DNA of 35,173 nt, taken from SAR324 cluster bacterium (GTDB taxonomy: Bacteria > SAR324 > NAC60-12). The stretch covers positions 1 through 35,173 of the forward strand of contig JAQWOT010000332.1 of NCBI GenBank assembly GCA_029245725.1, given 5' to 3'. The stretch's first letter is position 1; every line of letters starts with the position of its first letter. The position numbers and the translations under genes are program-made. This document shows positions 30,649-35,173 of this stretch, piece by piece. The notes under the pieces were generated by a model, which was not told the DNA's origin, did no database searches, and saw only the letters and a list, made by a program, of their open reading frames with translations.

Positions 30649-32265
30649 ATGAAAAGATTTAGCTTATTCATGGTGGCAATTTCATTGGCTGCAGGACAAA
30701 TTTTTGCGGGAGGTCACAAAGCTCTCCCCAGCGATGCAGCTGAAGAACAGGTTTTAAGAATTGCCACATCATCTGCAGGTGAAAATTCTTTCATCTTTAC
30801 AGGACTAAGTGGGGGTGGTGATCATCAAAATTGGCAGTCATTTCTTTGGGTGCCCCCAATGTACTTTGATGAAAACAAAGAACTTCAGCCAGGAGTTTTT
30901 AACAAATGGGAGTCAAATTCTGAATTTACAGAATGGACTTTCAGTATTGATCCAAGAGCAAAGTTTTCTGATGGTTCGAAACTTACTGCCCAAGACGCAA
31001 AAGATACTTGGGAAGCCATGGCAAATCCTGATTCTCGGAATGGAAGGATCGTAGGTTACATTGGTAACGTACAGGGGTTTGAAGATGCGAGAGAGAAAAA
31101 GATTGATACAATTTCTGGTATCATAGCCGAAGGTTCAACTGTTAGAGTCAAACTCAAGAATCCTGATCCAATCTTTCATTGGCGAATTTCCACAGCACAT
31201 ATGAATGTGGTCAAGGGCAGTCAGGCAAAGTCAGGGTTTGATTACTGGAAACCTGAGAATAATCCAGCATTTTCAGGACCGTATGTACTAAGCCAGTATG
31301 ATCCCGATCAAAACACAGCAACCTTCACTCCAAATGATAATTGGTGGATGGATGAAGGGCCATACTTAGAAAAGATTACCTTCCAGTTCGTAAATGATGG
31401 TGACACGCTGGCAGCGATGTTCCAAAACGAACAAGTCGATCTTTCAATGCAGCAACCCTCACCGATCCTCAAAAAGATCATGCCTGATGTTTTTGAACCG
31501 GCCCCAAGAATTGGTTTCAATTCATTCTGGTTCAATGTAAGTGCTGCTCCAACTAATGACCCCATGGTACGTAAAGCGCTTGTTTTGGCAGTTGATCCCA
31601 AGGAGATCTATAAAGCTGCATTCCCGAAATCACAGTTTGAATCAGTGATGCCAAGACAATTCATGGATCCAAATCTACAATGCTATGACGATAGCATAGT
31701 TTATTATGATTATGATCCAGAGGGCGCTAAAGCAGCTTTGGCAGCATCCAGTTATGGTGGACCAGAGAATTTGCCTAAACTTCGTGTGACTCCTCGTGCT
31801 ACATGGCCACCGCTCAAAAGAGGAATGGAGTATGCCATGGAGCAGTGGCGGACAGTATTGGGGATTCAAAATGTTGAGTTCAAGGATAAGCCGCAAAACT
31901 TTGGGAGTGACGAAGAGAAAGTCAACGTTTCCAGGGATGATGTTGCCGCGAGATTCCCAGATCCAGCAGTCTACGTTTTCAAAGGAACTCATTCTCAGGG
32001 ACCAATTGCCAGTGGTTCAATGATGAGATCTTACAAGAACGAAAAGATAGACATGTTGCTGGAAGAGGCGATGATGGTGGAACCATCTCATCCAAAGCGA
32101 TGTGCACTTGCACATGAAGCACAAAGACTATTCCTCAATGACTGGCCAATGATCATTCTCGGAAAGCCTTTGGAAAGTATCAATAGAAGAGGATACGTAA
32201 AAAATGTCTTCAGCGGTCCTGATATCGCAAGACACGCACCCTGGAAAATTTATATTACGAAATAA
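30649..32265 (+). CDS. Family 5 extracellular solute-binding protein (Dpp/Opp-type ABC transporter)
   Basis: 538 residues with a signal peptide (MKRFSLFMVAISLAAGQIFAGG, cleavage near 21). Family 5 blocks are present: FTEWTFSIDPRAKFSDGSKLTAQDAKDTWEAM, FSGPYVLSQYDPDQNTATFTPNDNWW, NDPMVRKALVLAVDPKEIYKAAF and the C-terminal lobe. These large periplasmic proteins carry peptides, nickel, or in many marine and soil bacteria oligosaccharides. SD GAGGAA lies before ATG 30649. It is 114 bp beyond the DapA-like gene, so probably in the same regulon. The ligand cannot be deduced. A strong terminator follows. Confidence 0.92.
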   Translation: MKRFSLFMVAISLAAGQIFAGGHKALPSDAAEEQVLRIATSSAGENSFIFTGLSGGGDHQNWQSFLWVPPMYFDENKELQPGVFNKWESNSEFTEWTFSIDPRAKFSDGSKLTAQDAKDTWEAMANPDSRNGRIVGYIGNVQGFEDAREKKIDTISGIIAEGSTVRVKLKNPDPIFHWRISTAHMNVVKGSQAKSGFDYWKPENNPAFSGPYVLSQYDPDQNTATFTPNDNWWMDEGPYLEKITFQFVNDGDTLAAMFQNEQVDLSMQQPSPILKKIMPDVFEPAPRIGFNSFWFNVSAAPTNDPMVRKALVLAVDPKEIYKAAFPKSQFESVMPRQFMDPNLQCYDDSIVYYDYDPEGAKAALAASSYGGPENLPKLRVTPRATWPPLKRGMEYAMEQWRTVLGIQNVEFKDKPQNFGSDEEKVNVSRDDVAARFPDPAVYVFKGTHSQGPIASGSMMRSYKNEKIDMLLEEAMMVEPSHPKRCALAHEAQRLFLNDWPMIILGKPLESINRRGYVKNVFSGPDIARHAPWKIYITK

Positions 32266-32316
32266 TATTTTCTAGACTCACAGTATCTAAAATTACTACA
32301 TTTTCAACTCTAACTA

Positions 32317-32340
32317 GGCCGTCCTTGACGGCCTTTTTTT
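32317..32340 (+). terminator. Rho-independent terminator touching the permease start codon
   Basis: GGCCGTC (32317-32323), loop CTT, GACGGCC (32327-32333), then seven T (32334-32340). The next base is the A of the permease ATG (32341). Stem is GC-rich and perfect; the U-tract is complete, so it should end most transcripts of the binding-protein gene, with some read-through into the permease genes. No SD lies between stem and ATG. Confidence 0.9.
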
Positions 32341-33285
32341 ATGATATCTTTTCTTTCAATAAGAATTTTTCGATGGATATCAGGCTTACTACTAGTTTTG
32401 TTAGTAAGCTATGCAATGATGTTTTATGGAGGAGGTGACCCTATCAAACAAATGTTTCTCGATGAGTTAGGAAATACACAGTATCTTGATCAAAAAATGA
32501 TTGACAGTGAGAGAGAAAAATATGGGTTAAACGACCCATTTATAGTGCAGTTTAAAAATTATCTTTTCAATATCACTCAAGGTGATTGGGGCACCTCTTA
32601 CCGGGCCCAGCGGCCTGTTTTGGACATGATAAAACCTAGATTATGGATTTCAATTCAGCTAGGTTTTGCTGCCACCATTTTTATGGCATTAGTTGGTATC
32701 CCCTTGGGGATAATCGCAGCATTATATCATAACAAATGGATTGATTTAACTATTGTGGGTACAATTGTAACAATAAATGCTATCCCAGTCTTTGTAACGG
32801 GACCACTATTGTTGCTGTTTTTTGTGTTGGTTGTACCAATAATGAATGTTCCGTATGGGTGGAATGGTCTATTCGATACTCAGGTGATTTTACCAATTGT
32901 TGTTATCGCAATTTCTACACTGCCAATTGTTCTACGACAAATGAGAACCTCAGTTTTGGAAATCAAGAATGAAGACTACATAAGAACAGCAAGAGCAAAA
33001 GGCCTAACCGAAAGAAAAATCATACTTAAACATATATTAAGGCCTGCACTAACACCAGTCATTACCTCATTAGGTCTTGTAATGATTACTTTAGTGAATG
33101 GAGCATTGTTTGTAGAATTAATCTTCAATATTCCTGGTTTTGGAAAAATGACAATAGATGCTATACGGGACGTTGATCACCCTTTAATAATGTCAACTGT
33201 TCTTGTTGGCACACTAGTAGTGATGGGAAGTAACCTCATCGTAGATCTGATCTACTTTATCTTAGATCCAAGAATCAATAATTAA
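32341..33285 (+). CDS. Dpp/Opp-type ABC transporter permease DppB-like
   Basis: 314 residues with six hydrophobic helices. The N-terminal ISFLSIRIFRWISGLLLVLLVSYAMMF and DPIKQMF, and the EAA-like loop DYIRTARAKGLTERKIILKHILRPALTPV, are typical of DppB-type subunits, which form the inner-membrane channel with DppC. The start at 32341 is demanded because the first membrane helix begins within ten residues; no later Met keeps it. There is no SD because the terminator T-tract stands there, so initiation may be weak. It is followed 4 bp later by the DppC-like gene. Confidence 0.92.
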   Translation: MISFLSIRIFRWISGLLLVLLVSYAMMFYGGGDPIKQMFLDELGNTQYLDQKMIDSEREKYGLNDPFIVQFKNYLFNITQGDWGTSYRAQRPVLDMIKPRLWISIQLGFAATIFMALVGIPLGIIAALYHNKWIDLTIVGTIVTINAIPVFVTGPLLLLFFVLVVPIMNVPYGWNGLFDTQVILPIVVIAISTLPIVLRQMRTSVLEIKNEDYIRTARAKGLTERKIILKHILRPALTPVITSLGLVMITLVNGALFVELIFNIPGFGKMTIDAIRDVDHPLIMSTVLVGTLVVMGSNLIVDLIYFILDPRINN

Positions 33286-33289
33286 TTTT

Positions 33290-34216
33290 ATGCAAACTAC
33301 AAAAAGTCTAACTCAATTAGCGTTAGCAAGGCTTGCAAAAAATTATCTTGCGCAGATTGGATTCCTGATTGTTGTTTTGTTCTTAGTAATTGCTATTCTT
33401 GGACCTTTGATAGCACCATATGATTTCTTATCTCAAAACATAGATAGAGCTCTTGAAAAGCCAAGTTTAGATCACCTGATGGGGACAGACCCAATGGGCA
33501 GAGACATATTTAGTCGAATGATCTTTGGAGCGCGTACTGCAGCAATTGTTGCCTTCACCACAACAATTATTAGTCTCATTCTAGGAATCATAATTGGAAC
33601 AATTGCAGGATTCTCAGGAGGAAAGATAGATGCTATTCTTATGTGGTTTACAGATGTGACAATGTCAGTTCCAGGATTATTGTTGGCGATTTTGATCAAT
33701 GCCTCCATAAAACCTCCAATATCAAACTTTTTTGATTCCTTATATCAGACAACAAAAAATCCATTTTTTCTAAATACTTATTTAATAGATTTTGTCATTG
33801 TCTTTGGTGCGATCGCCTTAATTAGTTGGCCAGGTTATGCTCGCATCATTAGAGGACAAATTTTGAGCCTAAGACAGCAAGTCTTTGTCGAAGCTGCCGT
33901 GTCAATGGGGTCTGGCTTTTGGCACATGATGCGTAAACACTTGGTACCTAACGCCATCGGACCAATTGTGGTAACAGTTACTCAAGGTATTGGAGCAGCA
34001 ATTTTACTTGAATCTTCACTGAGTTTTCTTGGTGTTGGAGTTCAACCACCAAATGCGAGTTGGGGGAGTATGTTATCAGACAGCCTATCATTGTGGAGGA
34101 GCTTCCCTCACTTGATGCTCGTGCCTGCAATCACCATTGGAATAATCCAAATCGCTTTTATTTTCCTAGGTGACGGAATTAATGATGCGCTGAATCCAAA
34201 ACAGAGTAGGAGGTAA
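33290..34216 (+). CDS. Dpp/Opp-type ABC transporter permease DppC-like
   Basis: 308 residues with six hydrophobic helices. The conserved N-terminal LGPLIAPYDFLSQN ... HLMGTDPMGRDIFSRMIFGART and the EAA loop VFVEAAVSMGSGFWHMMRKHLVPNAIGPI identify a DppC-type subunit; GVGVQPPNASWGSML is the typical periplasmic segment. Partner of the DppB-like protein. The two ATPases (DppD and DppF) are not in the window and may lie beyond the next gene. Stop at 34214-34216 precedes the lyase-like start by one base. Confidence 0.93.
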   Translation: MQTTKSLTQLALARLAKNYLAQIGFLIVVLFLVIAILGPLIAPYDFLSQNIDRALEKPSLDHLMGTDPMGRDIFSRMIFGARTAAIVAFTTTIISLILGIIIGTIAGFSGGKIDAILMWFTDVTMSVPGLLLAILINASIKPPISNFFDSLYQTTKNPFFLNTYLIDFVIVFGAIALISWPGYARIIRGQILSLRQQVFVEAAVSMGSGFWHMMRKHLVPNAIGPIVVTVTQGIGAAILLESSLSFLGVGVQPPNASWGSMLSDSLSLWRSFPHLMLVPAITIGIIQIAFIFLGDGINDALNPKQSRR

Positions 34217-34217
34217 A

Positions 34218-35173
34218 GTGAAGCCAAAGAAGTTTCCTAAAGAATCATTGTCTTTTAAGGATGAAAAAACAGGCAATGATATCATTCAGTTGACAAGTCA
34301 CAAATCAGTCCATCATCATCCATTTTTCCATGTGAACGCGTATAATTTGAATCAGGACAAACTTTTCTTCATCTCTCATCGCAGTGGTTCTCCTCAAATC
34401 ATGTTTGCGGATATGCAAACTGAAAATTTATTCCAAATAACTCAATTCATTGATCTTAATGAATGGTCAATAAATCCTTCTTTGAATGGGAAGTACGTAT
34501 ATTTGACAGCTGGTTTCAGTGGATGGAGGGTAGAAGTTGAAACAGGAAAAGAAGAAAAGATTATTGAATTTCAAGCGGACGGAATGAAAGAGAAAGGGAT
34601 GGTTGCGGCAGCAATGGGAACAACGTGTCTCTCAAATTCTGGGAAATGGTGGGGTGTTACCTACAAGGTGGCCGAAAAATCAAGATTTATGATCATTGAC
34701 ACTGAAAATGGAGAAGGCAAAAACATACTGGAAGCAAATAGTATTTCACACATGCAATTCTGCCCAGATGATGAAGAACAAATTTTTTATGCTGGACCTC
34801 TAACAGATAGAGTTTGGACTATCCGTCTAGATGGATCTGGAAATCAGAGAGTTTATGAGAAAAAGCCTCAAGAGTGGATTACACACGAGTCATGGTTGCC
34901 CAAAACAAATGAGATTGCTTTTGTAGATTGGCCTAATGGAATGAGAGCGATCAACATCCACACGAAAAAAGAAAGGCAACTGACTCACTTCAACGCTTGG
35001 CATGCCATTTCTAACCACGCAGGTTCCAGAATAATTGCTGACACAAATTTTCCTGATATTGGCTTACAAATTTATGATCCAGATGATCAGAACTTCCAAC
35101 ATGAGACAATATGCTTACCAAAATCTTCATCTGTTGGTGAGCATTGGAATGGGCCATTCCCCTATGGAAACGG
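34218..35173 (+). CDS. Oligogalacturonate-lyase-like (PL22-like) beta-propeller protein, truncated by window end
   Basis: From GTG 34218 (SD AGGAGG, 1 bp after the preceding stop) the frame is open to the window edge, 318 codons, with no stop. The protein has the repetitive beta-propeller pattern of PL22/TolB-like proteins: NQDKLFFISHRSGSPQIMFADM, NGKYVYLTAGFSGWRVEVETG and KTNEIAFVDWPNGMRAINIHT are blade-like. Conserved His segments THESWLP, NAWHAISNHAGS and GEHWNGPFP fit the metal/substrate sites of oligogalacturonate lyases. No signal peptide is seen, so it is cytoplasmic like Ogl, which cleaves unsaturated digalacturonate to keto sugars. Such genes are often beside IclR/KdgR regulators and 2-keto-3-deoxygluconate aldolases, as here. 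The catalytic assignment is uncertain. Confidence 0.65.
   Translation, partial: MKPKKFPKESLSFKDEKTGNDIIQLTSHKSVHHHPFFHVNAYNLNQDKLFFISHRSGSPQIMFADMQTENLFQITQFIDLNEWSINPSLNGKYVYLTAGFSGWRVEVETGKEEKIIEFQADGMKEKGMVAAAMGTTCLSNSGKWWGVTYKVAEKSRFMIIDTENGEGKNILEANSISHMQFCPDDEEQIFYAGPLTDRVWTIRLDGSGNQRVYEKKPQEWITHESWLPKTNEIAFVDWPNGMRAINIHTKKERQLTHFNAWHAISNHAGSRIIADTNFPDIGLQIYDPDDQNFQHETICLPKSSSVGEHWNGPFPYGN

Noticed and set aside
1-35173. CRISPR array, tRNA, rRNA, insertion sequence, prophage or integrase
   Set aside because: I looked for regular repeats, tRNA-like cloverleaf ends, transposase motifs and att-like direct repeats and saw none.

Overview
This is a 35 kb stretch of a bacterial chromosome dominated by catabolic and transport genes. 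The organism looks like a marine-type Gram-negative proteobacterium of moderate to low G+C: there are periplasmic binding proteins, an apparent lipoprotein of the DUF6279 type, a tripartite tricarboxylate transporter, acyl-CoA dehydrogenases, sulfatases and many small carboxylate/sugar-acid enzymes. A SAR324-like or other uncultured marine proteobacterium is my guess only. No rRNA, tRNA, CRISPR array, transposase or phage gene was seen. TGA, TAA and TAG all serve as normal stops.

Region A (1-5028) is sugar or sugar-acid metabolism: the end of a sugar phosphate isomerase/epimerase, ThuA-like and Gfo/Idh/MocA genes (one minus-strand operon), a pentapeptide-repeat protein, and two enolase-superfamily (mandelate racemase subgroup) enzymes. 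Region B (5078-13235) has a cytoplasmic-type sulfatase and a six-gene minus-strand operon: TctC binding protein, TctB, TctA, a LarA-type nickel-pincer racemase/epimerase homologue, a second cytoplasmic-type sulfatase, and a FadR/GntR regulator. A and B together look like a locus for importing and degrading a hydroxycarboxylate or sugar acid that may be sulfated.

Region C (13610-17587) holds an intact bacteriohemerythrin, an acyl-CoA dehydrogenase, a small MerR-like HTH plus coiled-coil protein and a cytoplasmic gamma-glutamyltransferase homologue. Region D (17696-20545, minus) is a FrcBCA/Rbs-like sugar ABC transporter. Region E (20839-24792, plus) is SDR, acyl-CoA dehydrogenase of ACAD10/11 type, ACAD11-type phosphotransferase, and two MaoC-type proteins. 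This matches the logic of the levulinate (Lva) and ACAD10/11 routes: a 4-oxoacyl-CoA is reduced, the 4-hydroxyacyl-CoA is phosphorylated, phosphate is lost, and the enoyl-CoA is hydrated.

Region F (24822-28594) holds a DUF6279 lipoprotein, a broken second hemerythrin with an in-frame TGA, a secreted FGE-fold protein without the catalytic cysteines, a Nudix hydrolase and a TSUP transporter. Region G (28817 to the end) is an AT-richer IclR, DapA-like aldolase, Dpp/Opp-type ABC transporter and oligogalacturonate-lyase-like beta-propeller cluster, cut off by the window end.

A recurring pattern is that all three transporter binding-protein genes (tctC, the Frc-type SBP and the family-5 SBP) are followed at once by an intercistronic stem-loop. 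In the third case it is a full Rho-independent terminator whose T-tract touches the ATG of the permease gene.
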